Source: Candidatus Accumulibacter conexus
GTDB lineage: Bacteria; Pseudomonadota; Gammaproteobacteria; Burkholderiales; Rhodocyclaceae
Assembly (NCBI GenBank): GCA_017592775.1
Contig: JAGFNJ010000016.1
Span: 22,789 to 86,788 of the forward strand
Direction: 5' to 3'
DNA length: 64,000 nucleotides
The notes below the pieces were generated by a model that did not search any database, was not told the origin of the DNA, and was given only the letters and a program-made list of their open reading frames with translations. Below, piece by piece: positions 36,333 through 43,502 of this stretch. The position numbers and the translations under genes are program-made. Each line of letters starts with the position of its first letter. The stretch's first letter is position 1.

Positions 36333-37340
36333 GTGAACCCGCTCCTCGAACCCGCCGTCGCCAACGACGACTACGACACTCCCTGGAAAGACGCCGTCAC
36401 GCGCTACTTTCCCGAGTTCATCGCGTTCTACTTTCCAGACGCGCATCGGCAGATCGACTGGAACCGCGGCTACACCTTCCTTGATCAGGAACTCGCCCAG
36501 ATCGTCAGAGATGCCGAACTCGGCAAGCGGCTTCTCGACAAACTCGTTCAGGTCGCCACCCACGACGGCGGCGAACGCTGGGTGTACGTCCACATCGAAG
36601 TGCAAGGTGGCCCGGAGGGTGACTTCGCCGAACGCCTCTTCACCTACAACTACCGTCTCTACGACAAATACCGGCGCCCCATCGCCAGCCTCGCCGTTCT
36701 TGCTGACGACCGTCCACACTGGAAGCCGCAAACCTATGGATATGAACTCTTCGGTTGCCGGCACTACCTCGAGTTTCCCACGGTAAAGCTGCTCGACTAC
36801 CAGCCGCAAGCCCAGTCCCTGCTGGTCGACCCCAACCCTTTCGCCCTGGTTACTGCCGCTCACCTGCTCACCCAGCAAACCAAGGGGGACGACGGGCAAA
36901 GGCTTGCTGCAAAATGGCGGCTGGCCAAACTGCTCTACGAACGCAACTGGGACAAGCAACGCATCATTGACCTGTTCAGCGTCATCGACTGGATGATGCA
37001 AGTGCCGAAAGACCTGCAGAATCAACTCTGGCAAGACATCGAACAACTGGAGAGGAACCGAGCCATGCCCTACATCACCTCGGTAGAACGTATCGGCATT
37101 GAGAAAGGCATGCAGCAAGGCATGCGGCAAGGCATGCAGCAAGGCATGCAGCAAGGCATGCAGCAAGGCATTCGGCAAGGGGAGTCTGCGCTCCTCGAAC
37201 GCCAACTCACCCGCCGCTTCGGCCCGCCCAGCGCGGAGACACTGGCTCGGCTGAACGCCGCCGCCGTTGAAGAACTGGAGCAATGGGCCGAGAACATCCT
37301 GGACGCCACGACGCTGGAAGAGGTTTTCAAGGAACACTGA
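36333..37340 (+). CDS. Rpn-family (PD-(D/E)XK) nuclease with DUF4351-like C terminus, copy 1
   Basis: A 335-residue protein of the recombination-promoting nuclease / putative transposase group. DDYDTPWKDAVTRYFPEF marks the N terminus; the nuclease core includes VHIEVQG (Glu-x-Gln). After a helical middle, the tail carries a 12-bp tandem repeat coding GMQQ/GMRQ units, then the QLTRRFGPPSAETLARLNAA...LDATTLEEVF end shared by all the family copies here. Known Rpn proteins cut DNA and can act against phage. Start is GTG 36333. It is about 70% alike by eye to the gene at 40971. An internal start lies at 37065. Confidence 0.85.
   Translation: MNPLLEPAVANDDYDTPWKDAVTRYFPEFIAFYFPDAHRQIDWNRGYTFLDQELAQIVRDAELGKRLLDKLVQVATHDGGERWVYVHIEVQGGPEGDFAERLFTYNYRLYDKYRRPIASLAVLADDRPHWKPQTYGYELFGCRHYLEFPTVKLLDYQPQAQSLLVDPNPFALVTAAHLLTQQTKGDDGQRLAAKWRLAKLLYERNWDKQRIIDLFSVIDWMMQVPKDLQNQLWQDIEQLERNRAMPYITSVERIGIEKGMQQGMRQGMQQGMQQGMQQGIRQGESALLERQLTRRFGPPSAETLARLNAAAVEELEQWAENILDATTLEEVFKEH
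37065..37340 (+). CDS. Candidate intragenic small product (RpnS-like) of Rpn copy 1
   Basis: In-frame ATG 37065 follows GGAGAGG at 37049-37055 with 9 bases spacing and would give a 91-residue protein with the repeat and C-terminal domain only (MPYITSVERIG...). In E. coli rpn genes, such internal products are antitoxins of the full-length nuclease. The sites are seen; use is inferred. Confidence 0.5.
   Translation: MPYITSVERIGIEKGMQQGMRQGMQQGMQQGMQQGIRQGESALLERQLTRRFGPPSAETLARLNAAAVEELEQWAENILDATTLEEVFKEH
37107..37180 (+). repeat. 12-bp tandem repeat inside Rpn copy 1
   Basis: About six units of GGCATGCAGCAA with small changes code for GMQQ. Unit length is a multiple of three, so gain or loss keeps the frame. 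Confidence 0.9.
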
Positions 37341-37420
37341 CCATCTGACGATCTGGACAGGCGGGGCCGGTTCCGGTTGTTGAGCACCCTTGTCTGTCGT
37401 AGGGTGCAATAAGCGGCGTG

Positions 37421-37667
37421 TACTTCGCCGGTGAAGACCGAGAGCGTGTGCAGTCCTTTCTGGCGAGGGTGACACGGGTCGGCATTGGCGCGCTAGCGAG
37501 AACTTGCCTGGTTTATCTGCTTGTTCGTCCAGGCATGGCGGGATGAACTGGGTTCGCTTGCGCGGGAACGTCAACGGCTTGGCGCGCCGCTCCAATTCTC
37601 GACCGCCCCCGCGACCTCGCGTCATGCCCGAAGTCAGCCGGGGTTGATGGGTGGGTCCTGCGCTGGA
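37421..37667 (+). repeat. Long leader repeat, left copy
   Basis: This stretch aligns over about 250 bases with 42096-42354, in the same orientation. Shared blocks include TTCGCCGGTGA, ACCG-GAGCG-GTG, CTGGCGAG-GTGACAC, CAGGCATGGCGG and GCGCTTGCGCGGGA-like segments. Both end in a TATACT repeat and then an accessory gene. No gene lies in it. Confidence 0.7.
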
Positions 37668-37697
37668 AGGTATTTCATCTACTGTCCCTTTGATTGT
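37668..37697 (+). repeat. TATACT leader repeat, copy 3
   Basis: TATTTCATCTACTGTCCCTT, 19 bases before the DUF29 gene. Confidence 0.75.
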
Positions 37698-37716
37698 GCA
37701 TTGTGGGGAGGTCGAT

Positions 37717-38154
37717 ATGAGCACCAGGTACGAAACCGATGTCGTGGCATGGGCAAACGAGCAGGCCAGCCTTCTTCGTGCCGGGCGGTTCGAACTGCTC
37801 GACCGCGACCACCTCGCGGAGGAAATCGAAGACGTGGGCAAGAGCGAGCAGCGCGAACTCGCGAGCCGGATGTCGGTTCTGATGGCTCATCTACTCACGT
37901 GGCGATATCAGCCGGAGCGGCGGGGAGCCAGTTGGGAAAAGATCATCCTCGCGCCGCGCAAGGAGATTGCCTATGGACTGAGTGACGCCCCAAGCCTCAC
38001 CGCCAAGCTCCAGGAAGCGCGATGGCTTGAGATGGTGTGGGCCAAGGCTGTTGCTCAGGCGGTTGGGGAAACCGGCCTTGATTGCTTTCCCGACGCCTGT
38101 CCGTGGGCGATGGAAGAAGAAGTCCTCAATGAGGGCTGGTTACCGGACGCCTGA
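37717..38154 (+). CDS. DUF29 family protein
   Basis: A 145-residue protein from ATG 37717 behind GGGGAG. The DUF29 pattern is clear: YETDVVAWANEQASLLRAGRF, LDRDHLAEEIEDVGKSEQRELASRMSVLMAHLLTWRYQPE and a C-terminal CPWAMEEEVLNEGWLP. DUF29 proteins are all-helical, often many per genome in cyanobacteria and Accumulibacter-like bacteria, with unknown function. The frame is open upstream through the leader repeat, which is not counted as coding. Confidence 0.88.
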   Translation: MSTRYETDVVAWANEQASLLRAGRFELLDRDHLAEEIEDVGKSEQRELASRMSVLMAHLLTWRYQPERRGASWEKIILAPRKEIAYGLSDAPSLTAKLQEARWLEMVWAKAVAQAVGETGLDCFPDACPWAMEEEVLNEGWLPDA

Positions 38155-38240
38155 AGACATTCATCGCGACCAGCCGATCCCCGACGCCGTCACGTCACCA
38201 GGCGGACAAAGGCTTGCGCCGTGCCACATACCCATCGCCC

Positions 38241-39239
38241 ATGGCTACCGACTCGACACCGGATACCGGCTACAAGCTGATCTTCTCGCACGCCGTCGTC
38301 GTCGAAGACCTGCTGCGCGGCTTTGTCGGCGAAGACTGGGTCGAAGATCTCGACTTCTCGACGCTCGAGAAGTCGGGGGGCAGTTACGTCACGGACGACC
38401 TTCGTGAACGCGAAGACGATGTGATCTGGCGGATTCGGCGGCGCGACGGCTGGCTGTACATCTACCTGCTGCTCGAATTCCAGAGTGCCGTCGACCCCTG
38501 GATGGCCCTCCGGATACTCGTCTATACCGGCCTGCTGTATCAGGACCTGATCCGCAAGGGCGAAGTGGGCCGTGGTGAGAAACTGCCGGCGGTTTTCCCG
38601 TTGGTCATCTACAATGGCCGTGAGCCGTGGGGTGCTGCGCGCGATGTCGGCGAGCTGATCGACGAACTCCCCGGCAGCCTGAAGTGCTATCGACCGATGA
38701 ACCGCTACTTTCTGCTCGAAGAAGCGAGCATCGACGAAGCTTGTCTGTCTGACGAGTCGAACACGGTCGGCGGCATCATCCGGATCGAGCAGAGTGGCGC
38801 GCCCGCCGACATCCGTCGAGCTGTCGCGCGGCTTCATCAGCGGCTGCAGGGTCCGCAGTACGACAGCCTGCGCCGGGCGCTGGTCGTATGGATCAACCGG
38901 GTCGTACTTCGCCGGCTGATGCCCGGCCAGGCGATCGCGGAAGTTAACGAACTACAGGAGATCGACACCATGCTGGCGGAAACGGTAGACAGCTGGGCAC
39001 GACAGTGGAAAGAAGACGGGCTGCGCGAAGGTCGCCTCGAAGGTCGCCTCGAAGGTCGCCTCGAAGGTCGCCTCGAAGGCGAGAGCACGTTGCTGCAGAA
39101 GCAGTTCGAGCGCCGTTTCGGGCCGCTACCGGACTGGGTGCACCAACGGCTCTTGGATGCGACGACCGAGCAACTGGAAGCGTGGGCGCTCGACATCCTC
39201 GACGCCGCCACGCTCGAGGATGTGTTCAGGGAAGATTGA
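38241..39239 (+). CDS. Rpn-family nuclease/transposase (YhgA-like), copy 2
   Basis: A 332-residue protein from ATG 38241. YKLIFSHAVVVEDLLRGFV and LEFQSAVDPWMALRILVYTGLLYQDLI are typical of the Rpn group, with the catalytic Glu-x-Gln in LLLEFQS and PLVIYNGREPW. The tail has a 12-bp repeat coding EGRL, then KQFERRFGPLPDWVHQRLLDATTEQLEAWALDILDAATLEDVF, the same C-terminal module as the other copies although the nuclease part is of a different subgroup. An internal start lies at 38970. It begins 86 bases after the DUF29 gene, with no leader repeat between. Confidence 0.88.
   Translation: MATDSTPDTGYKLIFSHAVVVEDLLRGFVGEDWVEDLDFSTLEKSGGSYVTDDLREREDDVIWRIRRRDGWLYIYLLLEFQSAVDPWMALRILVYTGLLYQDLIRKGEVGRGEKLPAVFPLVIYNGREPWGAARDVGELIDELPGSLKCYRPMNRYFLLEEASIDEACLSDESNTVGGIIRIEQSGAPADIRRAVARLHQRLQGPQYDSLRRALVVWINRVVLRRLMPGQAIAEVNELQEIDTMLAETVDSWARQWKEDGLREGRLEGRLEGRLEGRLEGESTLLQKQFERRFGPLPDWVHQRLLDATTEQLEAWALDILDAATLEDVFRED
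38970..39239 (+). CDS. Candidate intragenic small product of Rpn copy 2
   Basis: In-frame ATG 38970 is preceded by AGGAG (38956-38960) at 9 bases and gives 89 residues (MLAETVDSWARQ...) covering the repeat and C-terminal domain. Predicted as an antitoxin by analogy with E. coli rpn genes. Confidence 0.5.
   Translation: MLAETVDSWARQWKEDGLREGRLEGRLEGRLEGRLEGESTLLQKQFERRFGPLPDWVHQRLLDATTEQLEAWALDILDAATLEDVFRED
39027..39079 (+). repeat. 12-bp tandem repeat inside Rpn copy 2
   Basis: About 4.4 units of GAAGGTCGCCTC coding EGRL; near-perfect copies. Confidence 0.9.
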
Positions 39240-39998
39240 GCGGCGGCCCAGCCAGCAGCGAGTTGCATTGACCTTTCGCGCGCCCGGCGAACAACGTGGC
39301 GCCCTCATCAACCATCAAGACCGTGCCGAGTTCCGGGGTCTGCTCGGCTCCGCCCACCACTGGCTGGCCGTCCGCAGAATCGGGAACCAGATGGGCCGTG
39401 AAAGCAGCGCGCATCCGAAGCTGGTGCGCGACACCTTGCGGGCGGCGCATGGTGTCGTTCCCGTGCAAATCGCCATATTCGAGGGCCTGATCGGCGAAGC
39501 ACGAAAGGTGCCGCTGGGCTTGATGGTCCAGGCAGGCAATCGGCGCGGGCGCGCGAGTGGTCGTGGTCGCGTCCATCGTACGGCCCGCTTGCTGCCGCAG
39601 CGCGCGGCCCCTTGGCATTGCAGTGCAAGGCTGCGGCAACCGTGGAGCAATTCACATGCCATCGGCCCGGGCCCTGCGATCATCCGGGGCAGTCGCATGT
39701 CGGCGCGCTCGCCGTGCGGCCTGGCGTTGAACCATCGCGACCGACGATCGTCTGCGAGCGGCTGCTGCCCGCAAGGGCTGCGCGCTGCGAGCACTTGCGG
39801 AATGAACCGCGCCGTCACGGCCGCTGTGCTCGGAACGAACGACGAGCAGTCTGCTGAATGCCAGCGCATTCCGGCATGGCGGTAGCGTGCCCGCGCGCGC
39901 GCCGTCGGACGCCCGGTACGACCCCCGTCGGGCCGAGCCGGGAGACCGGCTGCCAATCGCCGGACTGCAACCCGCGGGCCGGATTCAACCCGCGGTAG
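39240..39998. other. Non-coding or decayed stretch with long repeat
   Basis: Open frames exist on both strands but none has recognisable family content. The part 39640-39960 is homologous in the same orientation to 45480-45790: shared blocks are GATCATCCGGG, CGCTCGCCGTGCGGC, TGCTGAATGCCA, and GCATGGCGGTAGCGTGCC (39874-39891). The rest (39240-39640) I cannot assign. Confidence 0.55.
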
Positions 39999-40290
39999 AC
40001 GCGATGCTCGCGACGCGGGTCAGCTTCATCAACGAACGCGCCAACCTCGCCCAAGCGACCCCAAACGAGTGCCATTTTGCTATCTGGGCACAGGCTTTCA
40101 GGCCGAACACCGAGGGCATGCGCGAAGCGCCGGGTCGGACGCTGCTCAACGAACTCTTCGCTGCCGGAGCGACCGCCACCGCCCGCGGCCCGGTCGCCAT
40201 GGAAGCGGCCCGGCGGGTCTTCCGCGACGAGGCGTCACCGATATACGTGACCCATCCGCAGACTGTGCTCGAAACGCTTGGTGCGCGGGC
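39999..40290 (+). pseudogene. Decayed UDP-glucose 6-dehydrogenase fragment
   Basis: AMLATRVSFINERANLAQA at the left and CHFAIWAQAFRPNTEGMREAPGRTLLNELF onwards at the right match two separate parts of the intact dehydrogenase at 46908 ([19 protein letters not shown], and [29 protein letters not shown]). About 250 bases between them, including the catalytic Cys, are missing. It runs into leader repeat copy 4. Confidence 0.8.
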
Positions 40291-40302
40291 TGGTCTCCGG
40301 AA

Positions 40303-40332
40303 TGAATTTCATATACTGTCACCTTTATTTAC
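40303..40332 (+). repeat. TATACT leader repeat, copy 4
   Basis: AATTTCATATACTGTCACC; it ends directly at the ATG of the next gene (40333). Confidence 0.75.
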
Positions 40333-40536
40333 ATGAGAACTGATGCAGAAATTCGCCATGAAGGTGTAGCGACGCTCATCAAAACCCTTGGCCCCGTCGA
40401 AGCCGAGCGATTTATCGCACTGATCAACCGGGAACGGCTTGATTACACCGAATGGCGCAGAAATCAATGGCTGGAAGAAACAGTTGCCTCCCTCGCCGAT
40501 AAGGCAAGAAAACTTCGTTCGGCAAGTAAGGAATGA
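40333..40536 (+). CDS. Small conserved protein of unknown function (paralog pair, first member)
   Basis: 67 residues: an N-terminal helix pattern IRHEGVATLIKTLGPVEAERFIALINRERLDYTEWRRNQWLEE and a basic tail (KARKLRSASKE). It shares ILxxLGxxEAxRFxxLxxR with the next gene, so the two are paralogs. Similar small proteins occur in pairs in cyanobacteria and proteobacteria, without known function. No helix-turn-helix or toxin motif is visible. Its stop overlaps an ATG of the next frame (ATGA at 40533). Confidence 0.6.
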   Translation: MRTDAEIRHEGVATLIKTLGPVEAERFIALINRERLDYTEWRRNQWLEETVASLADKARKLRSASKE

Positions 40537-40610
40537 ATCCTCAAGCCAATTTACGCGATGAGCCCGCTCGAATTCATTGCTCAAGAGGAACCATCAGTGG
40601 CGAAACACTG

Positions 40611-40796
40611 ATGACCGAAGAACGACTGATCCGTCAAGCGACCGATGTCTTGATCGAAAATCTGGGGATCATGGAGGCCACCCGCTTTTTCACCCTGAGC
40701 CGCGAAGGCCGTCCGGAGCCTGTGGAACGACACAGAGCATGGCAAGGAGATCTGGACAAGGAGGTGTTCTTTGCCGAGATTTTTGGGGCAGACTAA
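40611..40796 (+). CDS. Small conserved protein of unknown function (paralog pair, second member)
   Basis: 61 residues from ATG 40611 (MTEERLIRQATDVLIENLGIMEATRFFTLSREGR...), ending DKEVFFAEIFGAD. Paralog of the 67-residue protein just upstream. The frame is open back to ATG 40533, which overlaps the first gene's stop; the extra 26 residues look non-conserved, but that start would give translational coupling. The two genes make a plausible uncharacterised small-protein module. Confidence 0.6.
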   Translation: MTEERLIRQATDVLIENLGIMEATRFFTLSREGRPEPVERHRAWQGDLDKEVFFAEIFGAD

Positions 40797-40917
40797 AGGT
40801 CCAAGGTAGGCAAGAACGGAGGCCGGGAAGGGCGGCGCCAATGCGTTTCTGCTCTTGCGGGGACAAGGAGACTGTCCCCTTATCCCAGTGGAGGTTATCG
40901 AGTGGGCGCTTCTGGGA

Positions 40918-40947
40918 AGGTATTTCATATACTGTTTCTTTAATTGC
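40918..40947 (+). repeat. TATACT leader repeat, copy 5
   Basis: TATTTCATATACTGTTTC, 23 bases before the second long Rpn gene start. A partial extra block (ACTGTCCCCTTATCCC) lies at 40871-40886. Confidence 0.75.
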
Positions 40948-40970
40948 CCATCTCCGCCAAGCACAGACCG

Positions 40971-41951
40971 ATGGAAAAGCCGACCCTACCCAGCGACGAC
41001 TACGACACCCCGTGGAAAGACGCGTTGACGCGCTACTTCCCGGAGTTCATGGCCTTCTACTTCCCGCGAGCCCACGGCGAGATCGACTGGCAGCAGCCGC
41101 ACATTTTCCTCGAACAGGAACTCGCCCAGGTGGTGCAGGACGCGCAGCTCGGCAAGCGTCTGGTTGACTGCCTGGTGCAGGTCGCGACGCGGGACGGAGG
41201 TGAGCAATGGGTCTACATCCACGTCGAAGTCCAGGGCCAGCAGGATGCCGACTTTCCCGAGCGCCTGTTCACCTACAACTACCGCCTCTACGACCGCTAC
41301 CGTCGTCCGGTTGCCAGCCTGGCCGTACTGGCTGACGAACGCGAAAACTGGAAGCCGGACGGGTTTGGCTATCAACTGTTCGGCTGCGAGGTCGGCATCC
41401 GCTTTCCCGTGGTCAAGCTCCTCGACTATGCCAGCCAGACCGAATCCCTGCTTGAAGACCCCAACCCCTTCGCACTGGTCACCGCCGCCCACCTTCTTAC
41501 CCGGCGCACCAAGGGTGACCCGGAACAGCGCTATGCGGCAAAATGGCGGCTGGCCAAGCTGCTCTACGAACGCAATTGGGACAAGCAGCGCATCATCGAT
41601 CTGTTCGGGGTCATCGACTGGCTGATGCGGCTGCCGACAGATCTTGAGCAACGGCTGCTGCAGGAAGTCTACACACTGGAAAGGAAGGTCATCATGCCTT
41701 ACGTCACCTCTGCAGAACGCTTCGGAGTCGAGAAAGGCCGGCAGGAAGGCCGGCAGGAAGGCCGGCAGGAAGGCCGGCAGGAAGGCGAGGCTGCCCTCCT
41801 GAAGCGCCTGCTCGCGCGTCGCTTTGGCGCGCTCCCCGATGCGGTCCAGGTTCGGCTGACCACCGCCGATGTCGATCAACTGGAAGAATGGGCAATCAAG
41901 GTGCTCGATGCAGAGTCGCTGGACGAAGTCTTCGATCAGCGCCCACAGTAG
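40971..41951 (+). CDS. Rpn-family nuclease with DUF4351-like C terminus, copy 3
   Basis: A 326-residue close paralog of the gene at 36333 (same DDYDTPWKDALTRYFPEF, VHVEVQG, FTYNYRLYDRYRRPVASLAVLADE and AAKWRLAKLLYERNWDKQRIIDLF blocks). The tandem repeat at the same place has a different sequence and codes GRQE instead of GMQQ. C-terminal KRLLARRFGALPDAVQVRL...VLDAESLDEVF is the shared module. Start ATG 40971 fits the paralog; an in-frame ATG at 40944 lies inside the leader repeat. Confidence 0.85.
   Translation: MEKPTLPSDDYDTPWKDALTRYFPEFMAFYFPRAHGEIDWQQPHIFLEQELAQVVQDAQLGKRLVDCLVQVATRDGGEQWVYIHVEVQGQQDADFPERLFTYNYRLYDRYRRPVASLAVLADERENWKPDGFGYQLFGCEVGIRFPVVKLLDYASQTESLLEDPNPFALVTAAHLLTRRTKGDPEQRYAAKWRLAKLLYERNWDKQRIIDLFGVIDWLMRLPTDLEQRLLQEVYTLERKVIMPYVTSAERFGVEKGRQEGRQEGRQEGRQEGEAALLKRLLARRFGALPDAVQVRLTTADVDQLEEWAIKVLDAESLDEVFDQRPQ
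41694..41951 (+). CDS. Candidate intragenic small product of Rpn copy 3
   Basis: In-frame ATG 41694 follows AAGGAAGG (41681-41688) by 5 bases; 85 residues starting MPYVTSAERFG, the exact homolog of the internal start in copy 1. Confidence 0.5.
   Translation: MPYVTSAERFGVEKGRQEGRQEGRQEGRQEGEAALLKRLLARRFGALPDAVQVRLTTADVDQLEEWAIKVLDAESLDEVFDQRPQ
41735..41787 (+). repeat. 12-bp tandem repeat inside Rpn copy 3
   Basis: Four or more near-identical GGCCGGCAGGAA units coding GRQE. Confidence 0.9.
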
Positions 41952-42095
41952 CAAGTGGGCAGCACACCCCAACCGCTTGCGATGTCGCAGAACCACCCTC
42001 ACGACTGCGTCGTTGCCACTGGCGCGCCATACAGCGGTCGGCAGTTCGCCGTCCAGGTCGTCAAGTTCGCCGCCGCAAGACGGGGGCGCGCCCGT

Positions 42096-42354
42096 GTAGT
42101 TCGCCGGTGAGGACCGCGAGCGCGTGAATTCCTGGCTGGCGAGCGTGACACTGGTCGTCATCCCCGCACAGGCGAGAAGTTGCCTCGTCTGTCGGCTTGT
42201 TCTTTCAGGCATGGCGGTATGGAAACGGGTCATACGAAGTGTGTTGGCGCTTGCGCGGGAGTGAGGGCTTCGTGGCTCTGCCCCAATTGTTGACAGCGCG
42301 GATTCGCACCATGACCGAGGTCAGCTGAAGTTGGTGAGAAGGCTTTGCGCTGAA
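42096..42354 (+). repeat. Long leader repeat, right copy
   Basis: Diverged copy of 37421-37667 (see there). It fills most of the 446-base gap between the Rpn gene and the DUF4160 gene. Confidence 0.7.
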
Positions 42355-42384
42355 AGGAATTGCATGTGCTGTGCCGTTGATTGA
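42355..42384 (+). repeat. TATACT leader repeat, copy 6 (diverged)
   Basis: AATTGCATGTGCTGTGCCG, 13 bases before the DUF4160 start. Confidence 0.5.
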
Positions 42385-42397
42385 TGAGGAGTCAGTG

Positions 42398-42658
42398 ATG
42401 CCTGAGATAAGCCGCTTTCTCGGAATCATCATTGCCATGTACTACAATGAGCATAGTCCACCGCATTTTCATGCTCGCTATGGTGACGCCCAAGTGGAAA
42501 TCGGAATCGAGACCCTTTCCGTGCTGGCGGGAAAGTTGCCTCCCAGGGCCATTGGGTTGGTAATGGAATGGGCCAGTCGTCATCAGGAAGAACTCATGGT
42601 CGACTGGGAATTGGCCCGCCAACAGGCAGAGCTCAGGAAGATTGACCCACTGGAGTAA
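42398..42658 (+). CDS. DUF4160 protein, pair 1
   Basis: 86 residues from ATG 42398 (MPEISRFLGIIIAMYYNEHSPPHFHARYG...). HSPPHFHARYGDAQVEIGIETLSVLAGKLPPRAIGLVMEWA is the DUF4160 core with the conserved Pro-His-Phe/Ile-His. DUF4160 genes regularly stand directly before a DUF2442 gene and the pair has been proposed to be a toxin-antitoxin-like module; biochemistry is lacking. Same architecture as the pair at 44182-44692. Confidence 0.88.
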   Translation: MPEISRFLGIIIAMYYNEHSPPHFHARYGDAQVEIGIETLSVLAGKLPPRAIGLVMEWASRHQEELMVDWELARQQAELRKIDPLE

Positions 42659-42661
42659 ACC

Positions 42662-42946
42662 ATGTTCATGATCGACATCATCGATGTTCAGCCTCTGCAC
42701 GCAAGGCATCTTGAACTGACCTTTGCTGACGGCTTGCACGGTGTGGTCAACCTGGACCAAGTGATAGGGCAATACACCGGTGTATTTTCGCCGCTACTTG
42801 ATGACAGCTACTTTCACCAGGTCACTCTCAACCATGAGCTGGGAACGGTCGTCTGGCCAAACGGCGCAGATCTTTGTCCTGATGTGCTTTATTCGCATGT
42901 CTCTGGAAAGCCGATCACAGTGCATGGAGTTCGCGTGCTCAATTGA
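42662..42946 (+). CDS. DUF2442 protein, pair 1
   Basis: 94 residues. DVQPLHARHLELTFADGLHGVVNL, FSPLLDDSYFHQVTLNHELGTVVWPNGADLCPDVLY are typical for DUF2442. It starts 3 bases after the DUF4160 stop (ATG 42662; ATG 42668 also possible). DUF2442 has a small alpha/beta fold; often the second gene of this pair. Confidence 0.88.
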   Translation: MFMIDIIDVQPLHARHLELTFADGLHGVVNLDQVIGQYTGVFSPLLDDSYFHQVTLNHELGTVVWPNGADLCPDVLYSHVSGKPITVHGVRVLN

Positions 42947-43054
42947 TGGCAAGTCCTCTATCTCACAGCCCTTGCCCGTCAATCCCAATTCTCATGCTGG
43001 AAGACGGTACGACCCTTCACGACGCCTTTCCCGACAGGAGATTCAAGCCATGAT

Positions 43055-43215
43055 GTCTTGTCCGAGAGCCGGATGCGCGAGAAGCGCCTGTCCGGTTCGA
43101 TGAGCGGGATGTGGAAACGGGGTTACGGCAAGGCTACTTGGGCACCGTCAGACGAAAGGGACGGAAACAGACAAGCCGAACCTATCGCCACCGCGCCACA
43201 TCTCGACTCTACCCT
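43055..43215 (+). mobile_element. Probable 3' remnant of a group II intron
   Basis: GAGCCGGA (43065-43072) pairs with TCCGGTTC (43090-43097), enclosing a second short stem GCGC/GCGC. This is the look of group II intron domain V. The sequence after it (GAAACGGG, then a stretch whose frame reads [21 protein letters not shown]) resembles flanks of degraded intron copies. No reverse transcriptase is present. Only the hairpin is directly visible; the identity is inferred. Confidence 0.5.
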
Positions 43216-43244
43216 GTTGGCCTTATCAGTGAAGGCGGATTGCC

Positions 43245-43502
43245 ATGCAAAGCACCATTGAAATAGAGTGCCCACGGGAAATCTTGTTGGGTTTGCACCT
43301 GGACGCAGACCAATTTGCCGAATTGGTCAAGGAGGAAGCCGCGATGGCCTTGTTTCGCGAGGGTCGCTTGTCGTCTGGCATGGCAGCAAACTGGCTTGGC
43401 ATTCCGCGCGCCCATTTCCTCTTGAAAGCGATGCAGACAGGTGGCGCAAACCTGTTGGAAGACAACGATGACGACTTTCTCAGAGAGATTTCCTTGCTGT
43501 GA
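43245..43502 (+). CDS. UPF0175 family antitoxin-like protein
   Basis: 85 residues. [55 protein letters not shown] is the UPF0175 pattern: ribbon-like start, then a helix-turn-helix with [14 protein letters not shown]. Such proteins are putative antitoxins for the DUF3368 PIN-like toxin encoded next. Its TGA overlaps the GTG start of the toxin (GTGA). Confidence 0.88.
   Translation: MQSTIEIECPREILLGLHLDADQFAELVKEEAAMALFREGRLSSGMAANWLGIPRAHFLLKAMQTGGANLLEDNDDDFLREISLL

Noticed and set aside
39226-39639. 137-codon reverse frame and opposing forward frame after Rpn copy 2
   Set aside because: Neither matches a known family and both lie in a repeat-rich stretch, so I kept the area as unassigned.
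43055-43215. A small coding gene in the gap before UPF0175
   Set aside because: The 67-codon frame from 43058 covers the domain V-like hairpin and has no family match; an intron remnant explains it better.
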